This document shows positions 54,576-63,543 of a DNA stretch of 64,000 nt, in pieces. The notes below the pieces were generated by a model. That model had not been told where the DNA came from. It ran no database searches and saw only the letters and a list, made by a program, of their open reading frames with translations. The stretch lies in assembly GCA_947498645.1 (NCBI GenBank), contig CANMKS010000001.1, positions 2,208,032-2,272,031 of the forward strand, written 5' to 3'. This DNA is from an uncultured Paracoccaceae bacterium (GTDB taxonomy: Bacteria; Pseudomonadota; Alphaproteobacteria; Rhodobacterales; Rhodobacteraceae). Each line of letters starts with the position of its first letter. Position 1 is the first letter of the stretch. The position numbers and the translations under genes were made by a program.

Positions 54576-55055
54576 ATGAGACTGATATTGATCCTGCCCA
54601 TCGCTGCCCTTTCGGCATGCACGACGCCATCCTTCCAGGGCATCTTCGGCCCCGGACCACTGGCACCTGCTGTCGCACCGGCGCCGACGCTGAACCCGAC
54701 ACCGCCGCCGCCGCCCCCTGCAAACGCCGTCACGCAAGAGCAGTTTGACACAACGACACAGGAAGAGCGCGACGCCGCTGTGGTGGTCGAGGCAGCCACC
54801 GGTGACCGCGCACTGGGCACAACAATTGCCACATTGGGACCGCCCACGCAGCCCGGTATCTGGCTGGAAACACCTTTGGTAACAGCACTGACACCGGGCC
54901 GGATTGACTATCAAGGCAAGTCGATCAACATCGAATTGCGCCCATCCGGCGGGGCCGCTGGATCAGGCAGCCAGATCAGCCTTGCTGCAATGCGCCTGAT
55001 CGAGGCACCACTGACAGGTCTGCCGGAATTGACGGTGTTTGCGCTGACACCCTAA
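54576..55055 (+). CDS. Hypothetical lipoprotein with Pro-rich linker
   Basis: Exported protein of 159 residues. A short signal helix ends with lipobox LSAC (Cys15). A linker follows with Pro-rich PTPPPPPPANA near residues 43-52, then a small globular end (TPLVTALTPGRIDYQGKSIN to the C-terminus). I do not recognise the domain; similar short proteins occur beside moaA in relatives as far as I recall. It diverges from moaA with 86 bases between starts and converges with the AlkD-like gene, sharing four bases. Confidence 0.75.
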   Translation: MRLILILPIAALSACTTPSFQGIFGPGPLAPAVAPAPTLNPTPPPPPPANAVTQEQFDTTTQEERDAAVVVEAATGDRALGTTIATLGPPTQPGIWLETPLVTALTPGRIDYQGKSINIELRPSGGAAGSGSQISLAAMRLIEAPLTGLPELTVFALTP

Positions 55056-55735
55056 TCAGGCAACTTGCGCGCAGCCTCTTTGGCCGCAAAGGGCTTCATC
55101 ATGTCCGCATGCGTGGCAAGGAAATCGCGCACACGTGCGGGGTCATGCTTTGACAACTCACGCAGCCACCATGCGATGGCTTTCTGGATAAACCAGTCGT
55201 GGTCGGTCACATATGATGCCGCCCAGCCCAGCACCCGGTCACGGATCGCCAGATCACCCGGCTTGGGGTTGTTCTGCTTGGTCCAGGGCAGCGTCATGAC
55301 AAGGGCCGCGCGGCGGGTCCAGATGTGATCTGATGTGGTCCAGCCTTCGACCGTATCCAGCCGCGATGGATCAGCCACGAGGCGCTTTTGACCGGCAATG
55401 CCAACATGGTCAGCGATCGCCCAGGCATCGAAATCCGGAACCCAGGATACAATCAGATCCCATGCCGCGGTATCATCCGGCCTGATCCGCGCTTGCGTCA
55501 GCAGTTTCGCCGCCGCGACCCGCCCTTCATGGGTGTTACCTTTCCAGAGGCCCTTGGCCAAGGCGAGGCGGGTATCAAGGTCCACCTCTGCCCGCCATGC
55601 TTTGACATGTTCGTCAATCACCGGATTTGCCACGCCCAAATAGGGGCGGTCGACCTTGTGATAGCGGTGCATCTCGGCGGCTTTGGCAGGGTCTCCGAGG
55701 GCGCGAAGCTGGGCAATGGCTGTTTTGGGTGTCAT
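55052..55735 (-). CDS. DNA alkylation repair protein, AlkD-like
   Basis: HEAT-like repeat protein of 227 residues of the DNA alkylation repair (AlkC/AlkD) superfamily. Features are YHKVDRPYLGVANPVID near the N-terminus, LAKGLWKGNTHEGRVAAAKLL, the ALVMTLPWTK loop and DWFIQKAIAWWLRELSKHDP, a region rich in aromatic residues as in the AlkD cleft. The known activity is removal of bulky or cationic alkylated bases. Its ATG overlaps the glmS stop by four bases, so it may be co-transcribed with glmS. Confidence 0.88.
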   Translation of the reverse strand: MTPKTAIAQLRALGDPAKAAEMHRYHKVDRPYLGVANPVIDEHVKAWRAEVDLDTRLALAKGLWKGNTHEGRVAAAKLLTQARIRPDDTAAWDLIVSWVPDFDAWAIADHVGIAGQKRLVADPSRLDTVEGWTTSDHIWTRRAALVMTLPWTKQNNPKPGDLAIRDRVLGWAASYVTDHDWFIQKAIAWWLRELSKHDPARVRDFLATHADMMKPFAAKEAARKLPD

Positions 55736-57555
55736 TCGACGGTCACCGATTTGGCAAGGTTGCGGGGTTGATCGACGTCTGTGCCTTTAGCGACGGCGGT
55801 GTGATAGGCCAGCAGTTGCGCAGGGATCGCATAGAGGATCGGGGCGAGGAACGGGTCAATCTCTGGCATGATGATCGTGTCCCAGACGCCGGCACCTGCC
55901 TCTTCTGCGCCTTTGTGATCGGTGATCAAGAGCACCTTGCCACCACGCGCCATGACCTCTTGCATGTTCGACACGGTCTTGTCGAAAAGCGCATCGCGTG
56001 GCGCCATGACAATCACAGGCACATGCTTGTCCACCAGCGCGATGGGCCCATGTTTGAGCTCGCCGGATGCATAAGCTTCGGCATGTATATAGCTGATTTC
56101 TTTCAGTTTCAGAGCGCCTTCCAGCGCCAGTGGGTACATCGCGCCGCGCCCCAGAAACAGGATGTCGCGTGCCTCTGCCAGTTTGGTCGATACCGCTTTG
56201 GATTTGTCTTCAATCCTCAATGCCTGATTCATCAATCCCGGTAGGCCGCGCAGCCCCGCCAATGCTTGCGCCAAATCGGCGTCATTGATCCGGCTGCGCT
56301 GGCTTGCTGCGTCTAGCGCCAGAATGGCCAGCGTTGTCAGCTGGCAGGTAAAGGCCTTGGTGGATGCCACACCAATTTCGGTCCCGGCCAGGATCGGTAG
56401 GGGCAGATCGCTTTCGCGCGCGATCGAGCTTTCAGGTACATTCACGACCGATACGATCTTGTCAGCTTTGCCTTCCATATAGCGCAGGGCGGCCAGGGTA
56501 TCTGCCGTCTCGCCGGACTGGCTGACGAAAAGTGCGACGGTGCCCGCCGTCACCGGGGGTTCGCGGTAGCGGAACTCGGATGCGACATCGACCTCAACAG
56601 GGATCCCGGCCAGTTGTTCAAACCAGTATTTGGCCACCAGACAGGCGTAGAAGGCCGTGCCGCAGGCCACCATGGTCAGCCGTTCAACCTTTGTGAAATC
56701 CAGCCCCGGATCGGGTAGGGTGACGGCATCGCCGCCCGCATTGATGTAATGTGCCAAGGCGCCTTGCAGCACGACCGGCTGCTCGGCGATTTCCTTGGCC
56801 ATGAAGTGTTTGTACCCGCCCTTATCGACCCGCGCTGTGTCGATCTGGATGGTTTTGATCGCCCGGTTGGCGATTGTGCCGTTGATATCACGAATTTCGA
56901 CGGAGGTGCGGGTGATGACAGCCCAGTCGCCCTCTTCCAGATAGCTGATCCGGTCGGTTAGCGGAGCGAGTGCGATGGCATCAGATCCCACAAACATCTC
57001 TCCCTCGCCGTAGCCGATGGCCAGTGGCGAACCTTTGCGCGCCGCGATCAGCAGATCATCTTCGCCGTCAAACAAGAAACACAGCGCATAGGCCCCTTCG
57101 AGCCGGGCAATCGTCTGTTCGGCGGCGTCACGCGGGCTCAGCCCCTGATCGCGGAAGTGATTTGCCAGCAGGGCAATGGTTTCGGTGTCCGTATCCGTTT
57201 CAAAGCCAACGCCCTGACCGGCCAGAAAACTGCGCAACTCGCGAAAGTTCTCGATGATCCCGTTATGCACAACGGCCACGCCACCGGCGCGGTGGGGGTG
57301 CGCGTTACCTACATTGGGCGCGCCATGGGTGGCCCAGCGGGTATGACCAATGCCCGCCTTGCCTGCCAGCGGGTCATGGACCAGCGCATCCGACAGGTTC
57401 ACCAGCTTGCCAACCGCCCGCCGCCGGTCAAGGCGGTGGTCATTGATCGTCGCAATCCCCGCGCTGTCATAGCCGCGATACTCCAGACGCTTCAGCGCCT
57501 CGACCAGCAATGGTGCCGCTTCGTGATCGCCCAACACCCCAACAATCCCACACAT
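55732..57555 (-). CDS. glmS: Glutamine--fructose-6-phosphate aminotransferase
   Basis: Makes glucosamine-6-phosphate for peptidoglycan and LPS, 607 residues. The N-terminal glutaminase starts MCGIVGVLGDH with catalytic Cys2, and contains IGHTRWATHG. Two SIS domains follow: VACGTAFYACLVAKYWFE and FVSQSGETADTLAAL, then FLGRGAMYPLALEGALKLKE. The C-terminus NLAKSVTVE is the family tail. It follows glmU by three bases on the same strand, forming a UDP-GlcNAc operon. No glmS ribozyme is visible. Confidence 0.97.
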   Translation of the reverse strand: MCGIVGVLGDHEAAPLLVEALKRLEYRGYDSAGIATINDHRLDRRRAVGKLVNLSDALVHDPLAGKAGIGHTRWATHGAPNVGNAHPHRAGGVAVVHNGIIENFRELRSFLAGQGVGFETDTDTETIALLANHFRDQGLSPRDAAEQTIARLEGAYALCFLFDGEDDLLIAARKGSPLAIGYGEGEMFVGSDAIALAPLTDRISYLEEGDWAVITRTSVEIRDINGTIANRAIKTIQIDTARVDKGGYKHFMAKEIAEQPVVLQGALAHYINAGGDAVTLPDPGLDFTKVERLTMVACGTAFYACLVAKYWFEQLAGIPVEVDVASEFRYREPPVTAGTVALFVSQSGETADTLAALRYMEGKADKIVSVVNVPESSIARESDLPLPILAGTEIGVASTKAFTCQLTTLAILALDAASQRSRINDADLAQALAGLRGLPGLMNQALRIEDKSKAVSTKLAEARDILFLGRGAMYPLALEGALKLKEISYIHAEAYASGELKHGPIALVDKHVPVIVMAPRDALFDKTVSNMQEVMARGGKVLLITDHKGAEEAGAGVWDTIIMPEIDPFLAPILYAIPAQLLAYHTAVAKGTDVDQPRNLAKSVTVE

Positions 57556-57558
57556 GGC

Positions 57559-58902
57559 TTAAGACCTTTTTGCTTTTCTGGATTTGAGTTTTTCAAACAG
57601 ACGTACTGCAAAGCCCGCCTTGTTTTCCTGCTTGGCACGCGCCACCGCAAGGTCACCACCCGGCACATCTCGGGTGATAACGGAACCGCTGGCGGTCATT
57701 GCCGCGTCACCCACTGTTACCGGGGCAACCAGCATGGTGTTGGACCCGATAAAGGTGTCCGCACCAATTGTTGTCTTGTGTTTGAACACGCCATCATAGT
57801 TGCAGGTGATCGTGCCCGCCCCGATGTTGCTGCGCGCGCCAATCTCGGCGTCACCGACATAGGACAGGTGATTGACCTTTGCCCCTTCGGCGATCTGGGC
57901 GTTCTTGATTTCGACGAAATTGCCGACTTTGACGTTTTCGGACAGCTCTGCACCGGGGCGCAGGCGGGCATAGGGGCCAACGACGGCCCCGCGCGACACA
58001 TGGCAGCCTTCAAGGTGCGAAAACGCGCGGATCGTGGCATTGCTTTCCACGGTGACACCCGGCCCAAAGACCACATTGGGTTCGATGACGCTGTCGCGCC
58101 CGATGACGGTGTCATGCGCAAAAAAGACCGTTTCGGGTGCGGTCAGTGTGACGCCATCAGCCTGTGCTGCCGTCCGCGCATTGCTTTGAAACAATGCCTC
58201 GGCCCGGCTGAGTTCTGCGCGTGAGTTGATGCCAAGCGTTTCGGCCTCTGTACAGCGCACGACCGTTGCTTTCAATTGGCGCTCGCGGGCAATGGCGACG
58301 ATATCGGTCAGGTAGTATTCCCCTGCCGCATTGTCGTTGCCAACAGCGTCTATCAGATCGAAGAGGGTTGATGCATCTGCTGCAATAACCCCGCTGTTGC
58401 AAAGGTTTACGCTCTTTTCCTCATCTGTTGCGTCCTTGAACTCAACGATCTTGGCAAGTTGATCATCCTGCATGATCAACCGACCATAGCGGCCGGGCGC
58501 ATCGGCCTCAAACCCCAGCACGACAATGTCATGGGTCAGTCGGGCGGCTGTCATCGCGGCAAGCGTTTCAGGGCGGATAAAGGGTGTGTCGCCGTAAAGC
58601 ACCAGCGCATCACCGTCAAAACCATCAAGGGCAGGTTGCGCCTGTGCGACGGCATGGGCGGTGCCCAGTTGCTCTGACTGGATCACAACGTCGGCTGTGG
58701 GATCAAAATCCAATGCGGCCTTTTCGACGGCAGCGGCACCGTGACCGGCAACGATCACGGTTTTGGCGGGGTCAAGCGACGCCCCGGCCTTCATCGCATG
58801 CACCAGCATGGGGGCCCCGGCGATAGGGTGCAGCACCTTGGGCTGATCGGAGTTCATGCGCGTGCCCATGCCCGCGCCCAGTATGATCAATGCAATCGTC
58901 AT
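57559..58902 (-). CDS. glmU: Bifunctional GlmU: N-acetyltransferase and uridylyltransferase
   Basis: Converts glucosamine-1-phosphate to UDP-GlcNAc, 447 residues. The N-terminal uridylyltransferase has LGAGMGTRMNSDQPKVLHPI at residues 8-27 and YGDTPFI. From about residue 245 the left-handed beta helix is seen as hexapeptide repeats (for example VIEPNVVFGPGVTVESNATI and GARSNIGAGTITCNYDGVFK), with the acetyltransferase residues in the last part. Divergent from gph with 127 bases between. Confidence 0.97.
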   Translation of the reverse strand: MTIALIILGAGMGTRMNSDQPKVLHPIAGAPMLVHAMKAGASLDPAKTVIVAGHGAAAVEKAALDFDPTADVVIQSEQLGTAHAVAQAQPALDGFDGDALVLYGDTPFIRPETLAAMTAARLTHDIVVLGFEADAPGRYGRLIMQDDQLAKIVEFKDATDEEKSVNLCNSGVIAADASTLFDLIDAVGNDNAAGEYYLTDIVAIARERQLKATVVRCTEAETLGINSRAELSRAEALFQSNARTAAQADGVTLTAPETVFFAHDTVIGRDSVIEPNVVFGPGVTVESNATIRAFSHLEGCHVSRGAVVGPYARLRPGAELSENVKVGNFVEIKNAQIAEGAKVNHLSYVGDAEIGARSNIGAGTITCNYDGVFKHKTTIGADTFIGSNTMLVAPVTVGDAAMTASGSVITRDVPGGDLAVARAKQENKAGFAVRLFEKLKSRKAKRS

Positions 58903-59029
58903 TGCCGTCTCTGCCCTTGTTGTTTTGCCAGCCTTCTATCGCCCTTTGCGATTATCACAAGTGTTTGGGGGTTCACATCAGTTTACATGGCGTTACAGAA
59001 AGATAAGGGCATGATGCAAAGGGTGCTGG

Positions 59030-59695
59030 ATGAAGCGCACGGTGATTTTCGATCTTGACGGCACATTGGCCGATACCAGCGGCGATCTGATTGCTGCCGC
59101 AAATACCTGTTTTCGGGGGCTGGGTCTGGGTGATCTGCTTGACCCTGCACAGGATGCGGGCACGGCCCTGAAGGGTGGGCGCGCAATGCTGACCCTTGGG
59201 TTTTCGCGTGTCGATGGCTTTGGGCTGGCCGAGGTGGATGCGCAATACCCTGTCTTGCTGGCCGCTTATGGTGCGAACATCGACACGCATACGGTGCTCT
59301 ATCCCGGTGCAATGGAGGCTGTCGCGCGGCTGCAAAGCGCTGACTACGCCGTGGGCATCGCCACCAACAAACCCGAAGGGCTGGCCGAGAGCTTGATGCA
59401 AAGCCTTGGGGTGCGCGACGCTTTTGCCTCGCTCATCGGGGCCGATACTTTGCCGGTGCGCAAACCGGACCCGGAACATCACTTTGAGGCGGTGCGCCGT
59501 GCCGGTGGCGACCCGCGCCGGTCGCTTTTGGTGGGCGACACGGCGACTGACCGCAACACATCGCGCAATGCCGGCGTGCCCTCGGTTCTGGTGACCTTTG
59601 GGCCGGGGCGCGAGGATGTGCTTGCCCTTGATCCCGAGGCAACCATCGACAGTTACGAGGAACTGGATGAGGTGGTCAGCCGTTTGATCGGCTGA
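59030..59695 (+). CDS. gph: Phosphoglycolate phosphatase, HAD family
   Basis: HAD hydrolase of 221 residues. Motif I is FDLDGTLADTSGDL at residues 6-19, motif II is in IATNKPEGLAESL, motif III lysine in VRKPDPEHH and motif IV GDTATDRNTSRNAG. The cap is of the Gph type. It dephosphorylates 2-phosphoglycolate formed in DNA repair or oxygenation. AAAGGG precedes the ATG. The glmU-gph divergent arrangement is common in Rhodobacteraceae. Confidence 0.88.
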   Translation: MKRTVIFDLDGTLADTSGDLIAAANTCFRGLGLGDLLDPAQDAGTALKGGRAMLTLGFSRVDGFGLAEVDAQYPVLLAAYGANIDTHTVLYPGAMEAVARLQSADYAVGIATNKPEGLAESLMQSLGVRDAFASLIGADTLPVRKPDPEHHFEAVRRAGGDPRRSLLVGDTATDRNTSRNAGVPSVLVTFGPGREDVLALDPEATIDSYEELDEVVSRLIG

Positions 59696-59760
59696 TTGGA
59701 CCTATCTCTCTGACCAACTGGACCGTTGACCGCGCGGGACTTGGCGCGCATTTTGCGCCA

Positions 59761-60978
59761 ATGACAGAGCGTTTCCACGGCAGTTTCACCCAGCAAGAAC
59801 CGATCCCTGATGAAGGGATTAAGGCGGCCAATGCCGTCATGCAATCCGGCCGGCTGCACCGCTACAACACCAGCGGGGACGAAGTGGCCGAGGCGGCACT
59901 GCTTGAACAGGAATTCGCTGCCAGCGTCGGCGCCAGATACTGCCTCGCCGTAGCGTCGGGTGGCTATGCAATGACGACGGCCCTGCGCGCCTGTGGCGTG
60001 GGACATGGTGACAAGGTCCTGACCAATGCCTTTACCCTGGCCCCGGTTCCGGGTGCTATTGCGGCGGTGGGTGGGGTGCCGGTCTTTGTCGGTGTGACCG
60101 AAGATCTGGTGATCGACCTTGCTGATCTGGCGGCGAAACTGGATCAGGCGAAGGTTCTGCTTCTCAGCCACATGCGCGGGCATATTTGCGATATGGAGCG
60201 CCTTATGGCGATCTGCGATGCCGCTGGTGTCACGGTGATTGAGGATTGCGCCCATACGATGGGGGCTGCCTGGAACGATGTGCCGTCCGGGCGATGGGGG
60301 CGGTTTGGCTGCTATTCCACACAAACCTACAAACATATCAATTCGGGCGAGGGTGGTTTGCTGATCTGCGATGGTGCCGAGGACATGGCCCGCGCGATCA
60401 TGCTGTCGGGCAGTTATATGCTGTTCGAAAAACACCGCGCTGCACCGCCGGTCGAAACCTTTGCGCAGATCAAATATGAAACGCCGAATATCTCTGGCCG
60501 GATGGACAACCTGCGCGCGGCGATCCTGCGCCCGCAGCTGCGCGACCTGGCGACGCAGGCGGCCCGATGGAATGCGCGCTACCGCGTGTTGGAGCACGGT
60601 TTGGTCAATACCCCCGGCTTGCGCCTGATCCCGCGCCCCGCAAAGGAACAGTTCGTGGCGTCCTCGTTCCAGTTCCTGCTGCTGGATTGGGACGCGCCTG
60701 CCGTGGCCGATGTGCTGGCGCGCTGTGCTGCGCGCGGTGTGGAGCTGAAATGGTTCGGCGGGGCCGAGCCCACGGGCTTCACCTCGCGCTATGACAGCTG
60801 GCGCTATGCGCCGTCCGACCCGATGCCCGCGTCCGACCGTGTGCTGGCAGGTGTGATCGACATGCGGCTGCCGCTAACCTTCAGCGAAGACGACTGCGCG
60901 TTGATTGCGAGGATCATCAGGGCGGAGGTAGGTGCCGTGTATCAAATGAGTGGGACGCAATCGGCAGCGCCTGGTTAG
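59761..60978 (+). CDS. DegT/DnrJ/EryC1/StrS family aminotransferase, orphan
   Basis: PLP-dependent enzyme of 405 residues. The PLP lysine is in YSTQTYKHINSGEGG (about residues 181-195), DCAHTMGA holds the cofactor-binding Asp, and VASGGYAMTTAL is the phosphate loop. Members aminate nucleotide-sugar ketones, but no sugar nucleotide or polysaccharide genes are near. In place of the family's usual start a short stretch MTERFHGSFTQQEPIPDEGI is seen. No ribosome site is clear before ATG 59761, so coupling to gph is possible. The C-terminus after IIRAEVGAVY looks like added tail. Confidence 0.82.
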   Translation: MTERFHGSFTQQEPIPDEGIKAANAVMQSGRLHRYNTSGDEVAEAALLEQEFAASVGARYCLAVASGGYAMTTALRACGVGHGDKVLTNAFTLAPVPGAIAAVGGVPVFVGVTEDLVIDLADLAAKLDQAKVLLLSHMRGHICDMERLMAICDAAGVTVIEDCAHTMGAAWNDVPSGRWGRFGCYSTQTYKHINSGEGGLLICDGAEDMARAIMLSGSYMLFEKHRAAPPVETFAQIKYETPNISGRMDNLRAAILRPQLRDLATQAARWNARYRVLEHGLVNTPGLRLIPRPAKEQFVASSFQFLLLDWDAPAVADVLARCAARGVELKWFGGAEPTGFTSRYDSWRYAPSDPMPASDRVLAGVIDMRLPLTFSEDDCALIARIIRAEVGAVYQMSGTQSAAPG

Positions 60979-61044
60979 CCACGTCTGGTATCCGTGCGCG
61001 TGACGGGCTTTAACCCAATAACGTGTAACAGAGGATATGTGCCG

Positions 61045-61713
61045 ATGCCTTGGATAATGGACAAGTTTGGTGGGCGGACCGCACACATCAGCACAGAAAC
61101 AGTTCACCCGGAGACTCTCGAGCCGTGGCACGAAGCTGTAGGTCTTGGGTGCGCTGTTAAGGTTGCAAGACTCTTTCACGGTGATCAGAAGTCGCTTGAA
61201 TCCGCCGACTTGCCCTTGGCGGTTGTCGTGGCCAAGGCACGGAAAGCCTTTCCTGATATGTGGCATGCACAGGATGACTTGCTCATTATTTCACAAGCGC
61301 TGCGCGATATCATCGAAGCGCATGATCCAGGCGTGCATAAGGTCTGGCCGCTCAGGTTGATGGAGAAACGTGGTGAACATTATCCGGGGCCGTTTTTTGG
61401 GTTTTTGCCGATGGTGCATGCTTCTGCGATCTCGGAGAAGCATAGCAAGGTTCTTGTTTCGGAAGAGCGCGTAAACCCTGCGACACCAATCATGCCCGAA
61501 TATGTCAGCCCAAGGTCCACGCGGCTGCTTGGTCGGAAAGATGGTTACGTATATCCGAGCAAATTACCAAGCGCGCATGTTTGGTGGGATCATGGCCTCA
61601 CAGACAATTATCTGCTGATTTCTGACGCGCTGCACGGTGCGATCAAGGACGCAAAACTGAAAACCCTTCATTTCGAAAAACTATCCCATGTTCCGGAAAC
61701 TGATGATGTCTGA
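61045..61713 (+). CDS. Imm11-family (DUF1629) immunity-like protein
   Basis: Protein of 222 residues. DDLLIISQALRDIIEAHDPGVHKVWPLRL and the C-terminal DNYLLISDALHGAIKDAKLKTLHFEKLSHV are, in my memory, the repeated phrases of Imm11/DUF1629 proteins (parts quoted by key words; residues about 86-114 and 185-214). These are predicted immunity proteins of polymorphic toxin systems, but many stand alone. No toxin gene is next to it. ATG 61045 has GAGGA nine bases upstream. Its base composition is poorer in GC (43-55% in three 60-base lines) than neighbours, suggesting transfer. Confidence 0.6.
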   Translation: MPWIMDKFGGRTAHISTETVHPETLEPWHEAVGLGCAVKVARLFHGDQKSLESADLPLAVVVAKARKAFPDMWHAQDDLLIISQALRDIIEAHDPGVHKVWPLRLMEKRGEHYPGPFFGFLPMVHASAISEKHSKVLVSEERVNPATPIMPEYVSPRSTRLLGRKDGYVYPSKLPSAHVWWDHGLTDNYLLISDALHGAIKDAKLKTLHFEKLSHVPETDDV

Positions 61714-61759
61714 TGTTCAAAGGCAACGCGCCTGACCAACAGCGTGCTTAAGAAATGAC

Positions 61760-61805
61760 TCGACAGGTTCACAGCGTTCCGCCTATTATTGAACAACCGT
61801 TCAAT
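61760..61805 (+). promoter_or_regulatory. Candidate promoter with TetR-type operator before ivd
   Basis: -35 TCGACA (61760-61765), 18-base spacer and -10 TATTAT (61784-61789). Overlapping the -10 is the palindrome ATTGAAC-AACC-GTTCAAT (61788-61805), a 7-bp perfect inverted repeat of TetR-family style, 17 bases before the ivd ATG. A bound repressor would block the start of transcription. Confidence 0.55.
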
Positions 61806-61822
61806 TAATGTGAGGCGACACG

Positions 61823-62986
61823 ATGTTTCTGGCATCCATGCAGTTTGATTTGGGCGAAGACGTGAATGCCCTGCGTGACATGGTGCATGACTGGGCGCAG
61901 ACGCGGGTCAAGCCGATGGCGGCGCAGATCGACAGTGACAACACATTTCCCCCGGCGCTTTGGACGGAAATGGGTGATCTTGGCCTGCTGGGGGTCACGG
62001 TGGATGAGGCCTATGGCGGGGCGGGCATGTCCTATCTGGCGCATACCGTCGCGGTTGAAGAGGTCGCGCGGGCCAGTGCGTCGGTGTCGCTGTCTTATGG
62101 TGCGCATTCCAACCTTTGCGTCAATCAGATCAAGCTGAACGGCACTGATGAACAAAAGGCCAAATACCTGCCGCGCCTGATCTCGGGTGAGCACGTCGGC
62201 GCGTTGGCCATGTCAGAGGCCGGGGCGGGGTCTGACGTTGTTTCAATGTCCTTGCGGGCCGAAAAGCGCAATGACCACTACCGGCTGAACGGCAACAAAT
62301 ACTGGATCACCAACGGGCCGGACGCCGACACGTTGGTGGTCTATGCCAAATCAGATCCTGATGCAGGCTCCAGGGGTATCACCGCCTTTCTGATCGAAAA
62401 GGAAATGACCGGGTTCAGCACCTCGCCGCATTTCGACAAGCTGGGCATGCGCGGGTCCAACACCGCCGAGCTGATCTTTGATGACGTGCAGGTGCCGTTT
62501 GAAAACGTACTGGGCGAAGAAGGCAAAGGCGTGCGCGTTTTGATGTCGGGCCTTGATTATGAGCGGGTCGTGCTGGCGGGCATCGGGCTGGGCATCATGG
62601 CCGCCTGTCTGGATGAGGTGATGCCCTACGTCAGCACCCGCAAACAGTTCGGCGAACCCATCGGGAACTTTCAACTGATGCAGGGCAAGATTGCGGATAT
62701 GTATACGGCAATGAACTCTGCCCGCGCTTATGTGTACGAGGTTGCGCGCGCCTGTGATCGGGGAACCGTGACGCGTCAGGATGCTGCGGCTTGTTGTTTG
62801 TACGCATCCGAGGAAGCGATGAAACAGGCTCACCAGGCCGTGCAGGCCATGGGCGGGGCGGGTTTCCTGAATGATGCGCCCGTGGCGCGGCTGTTCCGCG
62901 ACGCGAAACTGATGGAGATCGGGGCAGGCACGTCAGAGATCAGACGAATGCTGGTCGGACGCGAGATGATGGGGGCGATGGGGTGA
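61823..62986 (+). CDS. ivd: Isovaleryl-CoA dehydrogenase
   Basis: FAD acyl-CoA dehydrogenase for the third step of leucine breakdown, isovaleryl-CoA to 3-methylcrotonyl-CoA, 387 residues. The ACAD segments are AMSEAGAGSDVVSMSLRAEK, YWITNGPDADTLVVYAK and QAMGGAGFLNDAPVARLFRD. The Glu in LDYERVVLAGIGLGIM (about residues 246-250) is at the position of the IVD catalytic base, unlike most ACADs, which carry it near the C-terminus. RBS GAGG precedes ATG 61823. Confidence 0.93.
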   Translation: MFLASMQFDLGEDVNALRDMVHDWAQTRVKPMAAQIDSDNTFPPALWTEMGDLGLLGVTVDEAYGGAGMSYLAHTVAVEEVARASASVSLSYGAHSNLCVNQIKLNGTDEQKAKYLPRLISGEHVGALAMSEAGAGSDVVSMSLRAEKRNDHYRLNGNKYWITNGPDADTLVVYAKSDPDAGSRGITAFLIEKEMTGFSTSPHFDKLGMRGSNTAELIFDDVQVPFENVLGEEGKGVRVLMSGLDYERVVLAGIGLGIMAACLDEVMPYVSTRKQFGEPIGNFQLMQGKIADMYTAMNSARAYVYEVARACDRGTVTRQDAAACCLYASEEAMKQAHQAVQAMGGAGFLNDAPVARLFRDAKLMEIGAGTSEIRRMLVGREMMGAMG

Positions 62987-63543
62987 GATGGCTGGCGATC
63001 TTGATTGCCGTTACCTGCCAGGCTGCGCATGCACAAAGCGCTGCTGATACGGTTTACGCTCAATGCACCGGACCAGCGTTTGAACGTCAAGCGCGGATGC
63101 AATACGAGAAACTGCCGTGCCAAGCTAGTCAAACCTGCGAGGCATTTGATCTCTGGCGTTTTGCCGCGGGAGTCGAAGTGACGTGTTTCACGAAAGCGGT
63201 CGACATTTGCACGATTTTTGATGGCGCTGATGGTTGTATCAGTGGGATTGTAGCAGCGCTAAATAAGAGAACGGCACTACTGGAGGCGGAGTATACCGAT
63301 GAGCGCGCCCGGAATGCGTTAGAGACAGCTGAAGATTTCGAAAAGCGCGGCCTCACAAGGATTCTTGACGGTGACCCGAACCGCTCCGAGCCGCAGTGCT
63401 ATGATCAAGGGGTGGTGAGTGAATTCGAGGAAATTGGCGTGTCTGAAGCAACGGTTTGTGCAGCTTATAGGGCCTTAAATGCAAACAGAGTTGCTTATGA
63501 AGTAAGGCAACTAACACTGCGCGTTGAAGGAGACGACGGGTGA
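62983..63543 (+). CDS. Exported cysteine-rich hypothetical protein
   Basis: Protein of 186 residues with signal peptide MRWLAILIAVTCQAAHAQ and eight cysteines in the mature part (YAQC, LPC, QTC, VTC, DIC, DGC, PQC, TVC), which could form four disulfides in the periplasm. A charged helix-rich stretch covers about residues 95-120. I do not recognise the family. The GTG start overlaps the ivd stop by four bases. A sampled line is about 52% GC, lower than ivd, so it may be an insertion into the leucine operon. Confidence 0.7.
   Translation: MRWLAILIAVTCQAAHAQSAADTVYAQCTGPAFERQARMQYEKLPCQASQTCEAFDLWRFAAGVEVTCFTKAVDICTIFDGADGCISGIVAALNKRTALLEAEYTDERARNALETAEDFEKRGLTRILDGDPNRSEPQCYDQGVVSEFEEIGVSEATVCAAYRALNANRVAYEVRQLTLRVEGDDG

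Noticed and set aside
57556-57700. Possible glmS ribozyme or other riboswitch before glmS
   Set aside because: Only three bases separate glmU and glmS and no ribozyme core is seen.
57157-58224. 355-residue plus-strand open frame opposite glmS and glmU
   Set aside because: Both minus-strand genes have complete catalytic motifs; the frame has no recognisable domain.
61045-61713. A toxin gene paired with the Imm11-like protein
   Set aside because: Neighbours are a DegT aminotransferase and ivd; no polymorphic toxin, Rhs or secretion-linked domain lies in the window.
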